From Apostichopus japonicus (taxonomy: Eukaryota > Echinodermata > Holothuroidea > Aspidochirotida > Stichopodidae), in NCBI RefSeq assembly GCF_037975245.1, contig NC_092575.1, positions 9,828,001 through 9,892,000 on the forward strand: 64,000 nt of DNA, read 5' to 3'. A program made the position numbers and the translations under genes. Below are positions 1-10,797 of the stretch, piece after piece. The notes beneath the pieces are model-generated. The model made no database searches. It was not told the origin of the DNA and worked only from the letters and a program-made list of their open reading frames with translations. Positions within the stretch are counted from its first letter, which is position 1. Each line of letters begins with the position of its first letter.

Positions 1-2224
1 GTTCTACTTATATATATATATGAATGAATATTTGGTTTTCAATTAACTAAGTAACAGATAACATCCATTCCATTACGAACAGTGGGGGTAAAATAATGTT
101 TGCTTCTAGAGGCAGCCAGACATGAAGGTTCTGCAGTGCTAAACCCCCACGAAGATAAATACTATGCTAATTAACATATAAGGTAGGCGTGAATTTGGCA
201 AAGCCAAGTTTATGATTGGACTAAGCCTTTCAAAAAAGTTTGGTGGTGGGGATATCCAGGGTAGGGAATGCACATGTAAGCAGCATACTATAGGTGTCCC
301 AGACCCAGGCTGCGACCTTAATTACCAGGGCAGTCCATCTGCTTTCGCGGGCAACTTACAGTAACGGGTTAGGGGGAAAATAACAGGGTTTTTTTTTTTT
401 TTTTTTTTTGCATGCATTGAAGTCGGGGGAGATTTTTTGGACGGAATGCGCTCTCAGAAAAGTTTGAAAGTGAGTTCGGTTCTGTAGTAAACGGTACTGT
501 AGTACGTCAAGTAACACAGGAATTTATTGGGAATAAAGATCTCTTTGATATCCAGCTACGACTGTTTCATTGTTGATATTTTTTTTCTTGTTTTTCTGAC
601 ACTGCGTTCCTTGGTGAGTTAACTTAAACTTATCCTAGTTTAATACTAGCCTATAACTTAAGAGTCATAGAATGTGCTTGTTACGATCGACCAAGACTAG
701 TTTTTATTATCCTAGCCAAATCATTTTTCAAACACCTAGTACAGAACTTACTCCGTCTTATATACAATAAAACTTTTGCAACGTTTGTAATATTCCTCGG
801 CAACTTCTGGTAGAGTCTGAAAACGGCTGTAGTTACACTAAGGATTCAACGCAAGTCACAACCTTGATATGTCTAGAATTGCCTTTGCGGTTTTTGATCG
901 CGATAACTTGCGTGGAAATTTCGTTGAAACTTCGTTGACAACCGTGCCCGCAGTAGTCTAAATCTTGTCAACGAAATTAACCGATTTTCAACTTTTTTTA
1001 TCGATTTTTAACTTTTGTTATCGATCGTTGATTTTTTTTCAACGGGAGTTAAGCGAAATCAGTACTGTACGGTCAATACCCATAACACAGTGTACATAGC
1101 AGCGATGGACATCTCAGGTCTAGATAAAAGATTACAAGGTATCATGTTTCATTACTGTCTGCATTTTGTAGCGACAAGCAGAAAACTTCACTTGCAAGCA
1201 ACGGAAAGTTAACTTTTACAGAGCGCTGCACGCGGTTTGGGGCGAGTCTTCAATGCCTTTTAAGCAGTGATAATCTGAATAGAAGAGTCTACATTACTGG
1301 GAATGAAACAGTGCAAAACTTGCAGTTAAATACAGTAAATTTAATAGACTTGACTACAATTGACTGGAAGGTGCAAAAGTTGGATGGTTTGTTTTTAGTA
1401 AGAGGAAGTGATATCATAAAATGTAAGCAGTTTGTGACAATGTCCAAATTAAGATGACGATAATGGTATTCAGGAGCATGTTTTATTCCTTCAATTGTAA
1501 ACCACTGTCATGATGTCTTCAAAGATATGATTTGTATTCAATCATAGGTTTGGAATATTTAAGACTTTCATGAACCAGCACCTCAATTTCACCTGTTGAT
1601 GATTGTAACCTCATAAATATATTAGTTATACATTACAGACGTGAAAAACTACTGTACAACCCCTACTCAGATGTTTGTATTTCATTGCATTATAGGGAAA
1701 GCTACATTTCATGACTAATGTATTGAAAGAGCAAGTTTCCTGTTTAGCAAAATGACAAACGGGCCTTAAATGTACAGCCAGGCATCGCCGATCTCAGCTA
1801 AGATCGCTAACCCATTGCCTGCACCCGACAGACTATAGATTCAAACAGAACTAATTATTCTTGACACCATGCTTGACCCCTAAATCTTGCGATGTGCATA
1901 TTTCAAAAAAAGTTTGTCTATTTCAGATTGACACTTCACATGAATGCAGAACACTGTATGACTGCATATATTAAACAGCATTTAGTTTAGAGTGTAAATT
2001 TTCATAACATTGTACAGTGTCATCACATATGCTGACTTGAAAGGTTATTTGGTTTTCTACCTCACATATCGGAAATTTATGTCACAGGAGCTCTGCAACT
2101 ATTTTGTCTTCTTTTTCTGTTGGATTTTTTGCATAAACATTTGGGGAATTTCATCACTGCAAAAACCATAATGAAATAAACAATGCTAACATATGTGCTG
2201 TTTCATATTTATTGTGCTTCCCAG
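1..2224. other. Upstream noncoding region, no gene recognised
   Basis: No exon can be supported here. It holds a 21-base T run (389-409) and a TTAA-type repeat remnant (about 1060-1263, listed separately). The rest is AT-rich single-copy-looking DNA. The exon at 2225 enters in phase 1, so the gene must have at least one earlier exon, either in this stretch and not recognised or upstream of the window. Confidence 0.6.
1060..1259 (-). mobile_element. Partial copy of TTAA-type MITE
   Basis: About 200 bases match, in inverted orientation, the complete element at 31963-32317. Shared landmarks are GTATCA followed by TTTCATTACTGTCTGCATTT, CACTTGCAAGCAAC and the end CGAGTCTTCAATGCC, which here runs into TTAA at 1260-1263. 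The other end (expected AGGG..GAAGACTCG) is missing, and similarity stops near 1060, so this copy is truncated. An ORF of 65 codons in it is not a gene. Confidence 0.7.
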
Positions 2225-2368
2225 ATGGTAACCAATTAATGACAGAGGAGAAAGCTCTGGACACTGGCCTTGGAACGGGCAGTCCTGGTGATTCGAGAGA
2301 AGCATCACCAAAACCATTTCATCAGCCAAGAAAAACCAACTCCAAAAGGAAAGGAAAACGACTTAAAA
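2225..2368 (+). CDS. Exon A of Ser-rich repeat-motif protein (internal exon)
   Basis: Internal coding exon of 144 bases (48 codons), entering and leaving in phase 1. The acceptor is a short pyrimidine stretch ending TTCCCAG. The donor is AAAA|GTAAGA. It encodes a polar segment with acidic and Gly/Ser residues, then a strongly basic end (KTNSKRKGKRLK) that looks like a nuclear-localisation-type cluster. Spliced to exon B it makes a junction Lys codon (A+AG). No domain is recognised. The in-frame ATG at 2239 is probably not the start, because the frame is open through the acceptor. Function is unknown; the assignment rests on splice sites, phase continuity with the next four exons and codon-like composition. 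Confidence 0.6.
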
Positions 2369-2959
2369 GTAAGATATTTCGCAGATTCTTGTGTTAAGAT
2401 GAGACATGATCATAGGCAACTGTGGGTGATGGAAGGAAGAGAATAACCGTGTAATAGAGGAACAAATTAAAAAAATGGGAATTACAGGAAATGAGATTGT
2501 TTAAAAAAATCTAGGATCAAGAAGGGAGGAGGTTCAAGCATGAAATCAATTAAAATCAGTACCCCCCCTTAGGATTTAGCCTAGTATGGAGCAGACATTT
2601 TGAAGTGATGTTCCATTGGTAGGTAATGAATGTGATTCTTACAAGGTAAACCCATATATCCCATCTAAGCCTGTAACCTGTTGTAGATATGTGGTGTTTG
2701 AAGTGGGCTTGCCAGATCCACGTTCATCTCTGCAATATAGGGATCACAGTAGGTGATGTGTGATGTCATCATGTCATATGTACTTCAAAAGCATTTCTTT
2801 TATTTCAAAATTTTGCCCTAAAGAATATGATGCAGTGAATGAACATTGTCAAAAATTGTTGTTGATGCTCATTGAATTCAAGATAACATCAAATGGGAAT
2901 GTTTGTAGGAATGTCCGTCCTTTGGATTACATTATTACATGCCACTGAATTGTTTTATT

Positions 2960-3730
2960 CAGGCGTGTATCCGGGGGTGGGGGCGTTGGGGGCGCGCGCC
3001 CCCCCGGGTAAGAAAAAGAGGAGAGAAGAAAAAGAGAAGAAAAAAGGAAAAAAGAGGGGAAAAAAGGAAAAAAGAGGGGAAAAAAGAGGAGGAGGAGAGA
3101 AAGGAAGGGAAAAGAAAAAGAAGAAGGAGAGAAAAAGGAGAAAAGGAGAGAGTAGAAGATAAACGCCAAGACACCGGGAATAGAAAGAGGAACAGTGACA
3201 TCATTACAGCGCTGAACCCTATTATATAAAAAAGACCGGGTAGCCAGTGACGGATCGAGGATTTCGGAAGGGGCGTGCGCCTCACCCTACCCCTTACACC
3301 GACAACTCCATTTTTGACGTTTCCATTTTTCCTCTCTCACTAATGTATCTATATACTATATATGGTCTATCATAATGCATGTGTGTGTATGGACGCCTTA
3401 AACATTATTGTGCTATGAAACCAACTGTGGCTGGTCTCGAACTCGACCGAGTCGTCGGGGAACATGACGCATTTCGGGAATGGGGCGACCGCCGCCCCCC
3501 CCCCCGAGCATATTTTTTTTATGATATCGCTAGTAAATTTGAAATAGAAAATGCTTAGATGCAACTTACAAGGCATGGGAAGTGTCATTTCCAGCGATCT
3601 GGGAGGCATTTTCGGCCAAAATTTTCTTGTAGCCTACGCTTCGCGCCAACCCGTGGTGGCGCTACGCTTAGATAGTTCGCCCACAGGCTTCGCCCCTCCC
3701 TTGGCAAATTATTCGCTACGCGCCTGTTCG
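2960..3730 (+). repeat. Composite GC-rich dispersed repeat with polypurine tract
   Basis: It begins CAGGCGTGTATCC and ends near GCTACGCGCCTG (3726), a weak inverted pair. The 8-base flanks do not match, so the boundaries are uncertain. Positions 3010-3161 are an almost pure A/G tract. At 3246 a second element start (CAGTGACGGATCGAGG) suggests nesting. Positions 3570-3700 are a copy of the shared module with the core TGTCATTTCC and GCGCCAACC..GGTGGCGC. The ORFs on both strands over the purine tract (KKEKRGEK-type or its complement) are compositional artefacts. Confidence 0.55.
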
Positions 3731-3825
3731 AATTTGTAAAGCAAACCGCAGATATCACATCATATCAGTGAGCATGAAAATGGCGTTAAGGATGAACAGC
3801 CTCAAAAACTGTCTATGTGTTTAGT

Positions 3826-6800
3826 CAAAGGCGAAGGAGCCCAATTTGATTTTTGGAGCTGTAACGACTTGCCCGAAAAATATAACCAACATTTTTGCGC
3901 GCGTTCAACATGTTAATGTCAATATCAAATAAGCAAGCATCGGTTATTACATCGCATGCCATCATGTACCGTACGGTCACTGAAAGTTGCGCAGTATACC
4001 GTGGGATGCTCATATAAACAATGAATTGTCCTATGAAGATGGAGAATAAGCATGGAGGTCCAATTATGTCAAAACTCTCTTTTACATTAGTAATGGCGAA
4101 TTAGTCGGCCAAGCTTAGAACTTTATTTCAATTACCAAGGAGATGATTTTTGGTTCCTTGCTTTAGCAAAAGGAACCTATGCAGTCAGGTTGGCGTGTGT
4201 GTGTATGTATGTATGTATGTATGTATGTATGCGTGTATGTGCGTGTGTGTGTCTGTGACACTTGCTTGGGTACGCTCTATCTCAATAAGGGAATGTTGGA
4301 TTGAGGCCAAACTTGGACTATAGATCCGCCATATGGAGAAGGTGTGCCCTATTGTTTCTGGTGCCCACAAAGGTCACCAAAGGTCAGTTATGGTCCAAAA
4401 ACCGAAAATATTAAAACTGCAATAACTCCCAGTGCCAATGTGTGACAAGATTGATATTTTGGGACAAGTTGTGAACTGGTTAGGGGAGCATTTTCAAACT
4501 TAACGGTCATGTGATCCGAGGTCACCAAAGGTCAATTAATGATAAAAAACTAGTATTTTTGCGATAACTTGAGAACGAAATGTCCGTTAGGGTTGGGAGT
4601 TGCTTCAATGTTATCCAATTGTCGACCCGCATCTGGGTGACCCTTGACCTCAATTTGACCTCTGGTGACCTTTACGTGTTTTTGGGGATTTTTACAGTTT
4701 CGATGCTATTTTCAGATGTCAAAGGTACCTTCTGATCATAAATGTCAATAGGTTGACCCCGTGTGACCTTTATGTGCGAAGTTATATGGGGTCAAAGTTT
4801 TTCGGTCGGAGTTAGGATGGTTGTACAGACTTGTCGTTTTGTTTTTTGGAATCAGGAGATTAAACTACATCTGAAATCAAGGTCAAAAGGTCAAAGGTCA
4901 CATTAGAAAAAATGTGCTTATTTTGGGAGGAAACGAGCAAAAAAGGAAATGTTTGGTTTTGATGCTAGATTTGGATATCAAAGGTACCTTCCGATCAAAA
5001 ATGTCAATTGGTTGACACCCGTGTGACCTTCGTGTGCGAAGTTATACGAGGTCAAAGTTAATTTTCAGACATTTAATGCAACAACTCCCAGTTCCAAGGT
5101 GTGACATGGTTGATATTTTTGGACAAGTTGCAAATGGTATAGGGAAATATTTTCAAACTTAACGGTCATGTGATCCGAGGTCACCAAAGGTCAATTAATG
5201 TTAAAAAACTAGTATTTTGGGGGCAGAAAATGGGCAAAGAAAAAATGTTTGAATTTTTATAGTTTGATGCTCTAATTTAGGTCTCATCAATCAAAAATGT
5301 CAATAAGTTGACCCAAGGTGACCTTTGTATGTTAAGTTATATGAGGTCAAAGTTAATTTTCAGACATTTAGTGTAATAACTCCAAGTGCCAAGGTGTTGC
5401 ACAGTTGATATTTTGAGACAAGTTGCAAATGGTATAGGGGAATATTTTCAAACTTAAAGGTCATGTGATCCGAGGTCACCAAAGGTCAATTAATGATAAG
5501 AAACTAGTATTTTTGCGGTAACTTGAGAACAAATTGTCCGTTAGGGTTGGGAGTTGCTTCAATGTAATCCAATTGTCGACCCGCATCTGGGTGACCCTTG
5601 ACCTCAATTTGACCTCTGGTGACCTTTTCATGTTTTGTGGATTTTTACAGTTTCGATGCTATTTTCAGATGTCAAAGGTACCTTCTGATCATAAATGTCA
5701 ATAGGTTGACCCCCGTGTGACCTTCGTGTGCGAAGTTATATGAGGTCAAAGTTAATTTTCAGACATTTAATGCAATAACTCCCAGTTCCAAGTTGTGACA
5801 AGGTTGATATTTTTGGAGTAGTTGCAAATGGTATAGGGGAATATTTTCAAACTTAAGGGTCATGTGATCTGAGGTCACCAAAGGTCAATTAATGATAAAA
5901 AACTAGTATTTTTGCGATAACTTGAGAACAAATTGTCCGTTAGGGTTGGGAGTTGCTTCAATGTAATCCAATTGTCGACCCGCATCTGGGTGACCCTTGA
6001 CCTCAATTTGACCTCTGGTGATCTTTTCGTGTTTTGTGGATTTTTACAGTTTCGATGCTATTTTCAGATGTTAAAGGTACCTTCTGATCATAAATGTCAA
6101 CGGGTTGACCCCCATGTGACCTTCGTGTGTGAAGTTATATGAGGTCAAAGTTAATTTTCACACATTTAATGCAATAACTCCCAGTGCCAAGGTGTGACAA
6201 GGTTTATTTTTTTGGATAAGTTGCAAATGGTATAGGGGAATATTTTCAAACTTAACGGTCAAGTGGTCCAACGTCACCAAAGGTCAGCTAATGTTAAAAA
6301 AGTAGTATTTTGGGGGGAGAAAATGGGCAAAGAAAAAATGTTTGAATTTTTACAGTCATGCTCTATTTAGGTCTCACCGATCAAAAATGTCAATAGGTTG
6401 ACCTTCGGGTGACCTTTGTGTGTGAAGTTATGTTTACAAGTTCAAAGTTAATTTTTTTTAATTTAATGCAATTAAATCTCAATGCCAAGGTGTGACATGG
6501 TTGATATTTTGGGACAAGTTGTGAACGGGGTGGTGGAACATTTTGAAACTTAAAGGTCATGTCATCTGAGGTCACCAATGTTATCATATCTGTTGACACG
6601 CTTGTAGGTCTCTTATATTTCTTACATTTTCGACGCCATATTTAGATCTCAAAAGTGCCTTTTGATCCAAAATCCGATCACATTTTGTGATCACAAAAGT
6701 TTTGGCTATAGTGTTGGTTACTTTATGGGAACATGTAGGACCACAATTACTTTGACTATTTGAGCCCAATCTTGCTTGATAATATTATGTGTATTGTCAT

Positions 6801-6980
6801 ATACCCCAAGCAAGGAACCACAGTTCCCTTGGGCTCTTGTTAAACTATTCATTTCCTTTAGCTACATCATTGCAATGTATTTTTCTTTCAGTATAGGTGC
6901 CCGAAAAATTCTCAGCATATTGCCCGAATTTTCAGAAAGAAATATTTCGTTAGGCCCCCCCCCCGCCTCCTTGACCTATG
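3826..6980 (+). mobile_element. hAT-like non-autonomous element, expanded by a nested repeat
   Basis: The ends resemble the better preserved copy at 13423-14544. The left end is CAAAGGCGAAGGAGCCC, followed by the same CTGTAACGACTTGCCCGAAA interior. The right part has GCCCGAAAAATTCTCAGC and ends in GCCTCC..CCTATG. Flanks at 3818-3825 (TGTTTAGT) and 6981-6988 (TGTGTAGT) agree at 7 of 8 positions, as expected for an aged 8-bp target duplication. Between the ends sits the AGGTCA-rich repeat (4152-6839). No transposase is present, so movement would depend on an enzyme supplied elsewhere. Confidence 0.6.
4152..6839 (+). repeat. AGGTCA-rich dispersed repeat, tandem internal units
   Basis: It starts with a hairpin GGTTCCTTGCTTTAGCAAAA plus GGAACC and ends with the inverse AAGCAAGGAACC (about 6810-6822). 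Inside, a unit of roughly 300-400 bases is repeated imperfectly (compare 4560, 5515 and 5915 for GTCCGTTAGGGTTGGGAGTT). It carries a dense set of direct AGGTCA half-sites: perfect DR4 pairs start at 4371, 4519, 5178, 5473 and 5872, and a triple (DR2+DR1) lies at 4880-4900. A GTAT/GTGT microsatellite lies at 4194-4252. There is no long ORF. Whether receptors bind is unknown. Confidence 0.7.
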
Positions 6981-7479
6981 TGTGTAGTGTTCGGTTTCGG
7001 AAATATCTGGTATTTTTTTCATTTCCTTCAACGAAGTTTTATAATAGCCGTTATAGGAGGTTTCAATGTTTGTACACCAATAAATTAACTGTGTCTGAAT
7101 TTTCGAAAATTTCCTGACCAACATTCTCATCATACTTCCCTCTACTCAATTTTGACCAGTCTGTTAGGGGTTCAAGGAGGTTTTTCTATATTGGTTGTCA
7201 ATAGATGAAATTTTTTGCAACATTATGGGTATGTTTTGAAGTGAGTTTAATCATGAGAAATGTGAATTTTGAAATTCTGAATGAAAAATGGGCTTAAAAC
7301 CTTCAAAAGTGGGGCTGTCGGGTATTGTGGGCCGCGACGTAGAATCACTTACAAAAAGCAATGATCCACAGGAGATGCGATGAGGTCGAACATGATGTGT
7401 GACTGGTGACAATCTTCAAAAAGGTTATGGATGGGAAAAAAAACTATTGGGAAATACTTGGTTCTCAGGCAAAAGTGTA

Positions 7480-7642
7480 CATCTGGTTGGTCATTTTCAA
7501 GCCCGAGAAGTGTCATTTCCGGTGATCTGGGGGGTATCAAAACCAGAAATTTTCTTGTACGCTGCGCGCCAACTGATGGTGGCGCTCCGCTTAGATAGTA
7601 ATTCGCGCCCCCCGGGTTAGAAAATCCTGGATACGCCCCTGA
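7480..7642 (+). repeat. Shared-module repeat copy, ends GATACGCCCCTG
   Basis: It contains the module seen at 3570-3700, 13.7 kb, 29.4 kb and 47.7 kb: a CCGAGAAGTGTCATTTCC start, then GATCTGGG, then GCGCGCCAAC..TGGTGGCGCT and CGCTTAGATAG. The right end, GGATACGCCCCTG at 7630-7642, is a typical terminal repeat of hAT-like elements, but I found no matching left end. It is therefore probably truncated on the left. Confidence 0.6.
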
Positions 7643-7716
7643 TATTTGTGTTTAACCTTTGTTCTGTGACCCAAGTGGATAAATTAAAGTTACATATTTC
7701 TGTCTTTCCTTCCAAG

Positions 7717-7800
7717 AGCCACCAAATGACTGGAGTGATGCAGAATCTATAGCATCTGTTGATGTTCGTGCAAGGGTACAGGAAGTCCTCACTAAGCATG
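7717..7800 (+). CDS. Exon B of Ser-rich repeat-motif protein
   Basis: Coding exon of 84 bases, phase 1 in and phase 1 out. The acceptor is a strong pyrimidine tract ending TTCCTTCCAAG. The donor is CATG|GTAAGT, a near-perfect U1 site. After the junction Lys it encodes PPNDWSDAESIASVDVRA followed by RVQEVLTKH, then a split Gly/Glu codon. The SDAESIAS part is the first copy of the protein's acidic repeat motif. The last 30 bases of the exon plus the donor have been amplified into the minisatellite that follows, so this exon is embedded in the edge of a repeat array. Function is unknown. Confidence 0.7.
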
Positions 7801-8429
7801 GTAAGTCTCATGCAAGGGTACAGGAAGTCCTCACAATGCATAGTGAGATACTTATGCAAAGGTACAGGAAGTCCTCACTAAGCATGGTAAGTATATAAGG
7901 GTACAGGAAGTCCCCATAATGCATAGTGAGATACTTATGCAAGGGTACAGGAAGTCCTCACTAAGCATGGTAAGTCTCATGCAAGGGTACAGGAAGTCCT
8001 CATAATGCATAGTGAGATACTTTTGCAAGGGTACAGGAAGTCCTCACAATGCATAGTGAGATACTTATGCAAGGGTACATGAAGTCCTCACTAAGCATGG
8101 TAAGTATGTAAGGGTACAGGAAGTCCCCATAATGCATAGTGAGATACTTATTCAAGGGTACAGGAAGTCCTCACTAAGCATGGTAAGTCTCATGCAAGGG
8201 TACAGGAAGTCCTCATAATGCATAGTGAGATACTTATGCAAGGGTACAGGAAGTCCTCACTAAGCATGGTAAGTCTCATGCAAGGGTACAGGAAGTTCTC
8301 ACCAAGTATGGTAAGTCTAATACAAGGATACAGGAGTTAATCCCTCACAAAGCATGGTAAGTCTCTTGCAAGGGTACAGGAAGTCCTCACAATGCATGGT
8401 GAGACTTATGCAAGGGTACAGGAAGTCCT
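7801..8429 (+). repeat. Minisatellite made of exon-B end plus splice donor
   Basis: About 15 imperfect tandem copies alternate 42- and 44-base units. Type 1 reads CAAGGGTACAGGAAGTCCTC then ACTAAGCATGGTAAGTCTC. Type 2 reads the same start, then ATAATGCATAGTGAGATACT. The first half is identical to the last bases of exon B, and type 1 includes its GTAAGT donor. Seven in-array copies of ATGGTAAGT follow the authentic one. Following the authentic frame into the array, translation would stop after about 30 codons (TATATAA near 7890). Confidence 0.9.
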
Positions 8430-10128
8430 AATTATAAAAGCATATTAAAAATAAAGCCCTGTTTATTTGCCCTGTACTTCATTATGTAGACAGAAACTAA
8501 TCTACTGTAGTAATGTTATTTAAATATGAGAATAACAGTTAATAATGGGGCTTGGGAGAATAGATTTGATACCTTTGAAAAATATAAAAGCCCTGAAAAT
8601 TTGCACATATAATCATGAATTTGCTACTTACCGTGTATATTGTGTATTTGCACCTTGTTTCTCTGTATGTTTGTATCCCTGTTGCTTAGTTACTGCTATC
8701 CTAACCTTACTAATTATGGATCAGTCTAATGAACAATGACTCCACTGATACAACTGCAAAACATTTATAGCATCTTTAAATTTTATGTTTGGAATGTTCC
8801 TTTACATACCAGACTAATTAAAGCTGGGAAACAAGACTTGAACATCGACATCACTGAGCCATGGCAATGCTTTAATCATCAACGGCACTTAACTGTCACT
8901 GTGAACATTTGTAAGAAACCAAGGACCAAAAAAGACATTTCACCTTCTATTGGCATTATATGACATTACACACTGGTCAAACAGACAGTCCCAAATGTGA
9001 CTTTTAAACAAATATATCTCCCATTTGAAACAAGGTGTTTCTTCTTTCGTACAAAACCTTCTTATGTTACATAGTTAATCCATTTCTTGTACAACAACCC
9101 AATTTGAATGAAAAGTGAATTTGCCTTTCTTACATACATACTAATTGCTTGCCAAAACACCATCTTAGTTTTCCAATGTTAGTTTGCAAGGACAGTTGAA
9201 ATGAAACTAACCACAAATTTGTGATGTAATTTTAATAATTTATTTTCACTACACCCTTTTTGGTTCAATGACTTAATACAATAATGACTCATAGGAGTGT
9301 TTATTCAAAACTCTGAACATGACTAATGCCGTGGTATTAAATTTACTTAGTCATCATTCATGACATTATTTGAAAATAATTATTATAGCGGTAGTCATGT
9401 GTTTCGAGTGTTATCAGAATTCCTTTTCATTTTTGGTTTCGATGATAATCGTAACCTATGCTTTCATGATTGCGTGTGTGTGTGTATGTGTGTGATTGCG
9501 TTTGTGACGCCCAGCTTGAAACACGATATCTCAAGAAGGGAAGGTCAGACCAGTTTTATACTTAGTGTGTAGAAGTACCACATTAGGTACAAGAAGCCTA
9601 TTGTTTTTGGTGGAGGTCAAAGGTCATTTGGGGTCCCTAGGGGTCAAATTGTGAAAACCTTGTAAACATGATATCTCAAGATGGGAATCATAGGCAGACC
9701 ACATATTTAGTGTGTAGAATTACCAAATTGTGTTAAAGAAGCCAATTGTGTTCGGTGGCGGCCAAAGGTCATTTGGGGTCATCAGAGGTCAAATCGTGAA
9801 ACCCTTGTAAACATGTACACCCTCACTATACATTATGTCAGATTCATGAAGAAAACTGCTCATGATACATCATCAAAACCACAATGCATATTTGCATTCT
9901 GGTTTAATATGCAGACTTATTGTGATTAGTTTAAAGCAAAAACAAGTTCTGTTGATGCATTTGATCTTCAGTGACAGGAGTGTTAACACTACATGTATTG
10001 ATTTCATAATACATCAAAAGTTAAATACAATACAATACGATAAACCTAATTGGAATCCATACCATAGTGTCTAATACTTTACTTTGCTGCTTTTATCCGC
10101 ATCCTTCCTTGGCTGTTTTATTTTGTAG
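8430..10128 (+). other. Intron between exons B and C
   Basis: No coding signal was seen. It contains a degenerate AGGTCA-type repeat with a GTGTGT run at about 9440-9830, listed separately, and otherwise AT-rich DNA. The acceptor of exon C lies at its right end. Confidence 0.5.
9440..9830 (+). repeat. AGGTCA-type dispersed repeat, second copy
   Basis: After a GTGTGT microsatellite (9474-9494) come two imperfect tandem units, each with AACA(C/T)GATATCTCAAGA, then TTTAGTGTGTAGAA and GGTCATTTGGGGTC. A perfect DR1 pair (AGGTCA-A-AGGTCA) lies at 9614-9626. The layout resembles the larger repeat at 4152-6839 and the one near 20.3 kb, but the units differ, so this is a related family. Confidence 0.65.
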
Positions 10129-10797
10129 AACCTTCCCAGCATGAGTCCTTGCTTGCCCTTACACCTCGTAGTATGGACAGTAGTGCTCTTCCTGCCTCAC
10201 CCTTGTATGACAGTAACCGTGGTGACGACTTCAATGAGAATCATGTCAAATACCCAAAGATCCCTAACTCCGCTCTTCGCCAATCGTCAGACTCTTCCTC
10301 AAAAATGCCAAGATCTTCCAAAAATGGCAAGCATAAAAAGCCAAATTCAAAACGGAGCAAACGGTCTCCTGATTTCGATGTGCATGCTCACGATGATTCG
10401 CTAAGAGTCATTGAACAGTGGAAGAGTGACGACAATGTTAGTGATTTGGAGTCCATCGCCACTGAAGACTTTGAGACCAAATATCAGCAGTTTGCTCTAA
10501 GGACTCCCTCACCAAATATACCATCGGTCTCGACATTACCTGCTGATGGCTCCAGTCAAAATGTACATGGATCGGCAGAGGATCTGAGGAAGTTGGTTCT
10601 TGCGCAAAGTATTAGACCCCGAACGTCATTTGTCAAGGAAGAGAAATCAGTTCTGCCTGCCCCTCCACGTGAGAGTGGCTTACCCGAGTACATGTACCTG
10701 AAAAAAGAAATCACTGAGAGTGATGTTGGGTCTGATAGCGTCTGGACAGAAGATTACGAAGCACAGTACTGGAAAGCAGGCTTGAACAAACAAAAAG
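10129..10797 (+). CDS. Exon C, main exon with two acidic motif copies
   Basis: Coding exon of 669 bases (223 codons), phase 1 in and out. The acceptor is CTGTTTTATTTTGTAG. The donor is AAAAG|GTGTGG. The segment is rich in Ser, Asp, Lys and Pro and predicted disordered. It has a basic stretch (KNGKHKKPNSKRSKRSP) and then two clear copies of the repeat motif: NVSDLESIATEDFETKYQQF and DVGSDSVWTEDYEAQYW. Between them is a Pro/Ser linker with APPRESGLPEY. These acidic motifs followed by an aromatic look like short linear binding motifs. The continuous frame through both splice sites and biased codon content make this the firmest exon of the left gene. No family name can be given with confidence. 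Confidence 0.8.

Larger units (their letters stand above)
2369..7716 (+). other. Intron between exons A and B, filled by repeats
   Basis: About 5.3 kb of intron by the exon model. It is almost wholly made of mobile DNA: a composite GC-rich repeat (2960-3730), an hAT-like element (3826-6980) that itself contains an AGGTCA-rich module, and a further module copy ending at 7642. No coding signal was seen outside those. Confidence 0.55.

Noticed and set aside
2893-3285. ORFs of 80-108 codons on both strands around 3 kb
   Set aside because: They cross an almost pure purine tract and GC-rich transposon ends; the residue runs are pure composition.
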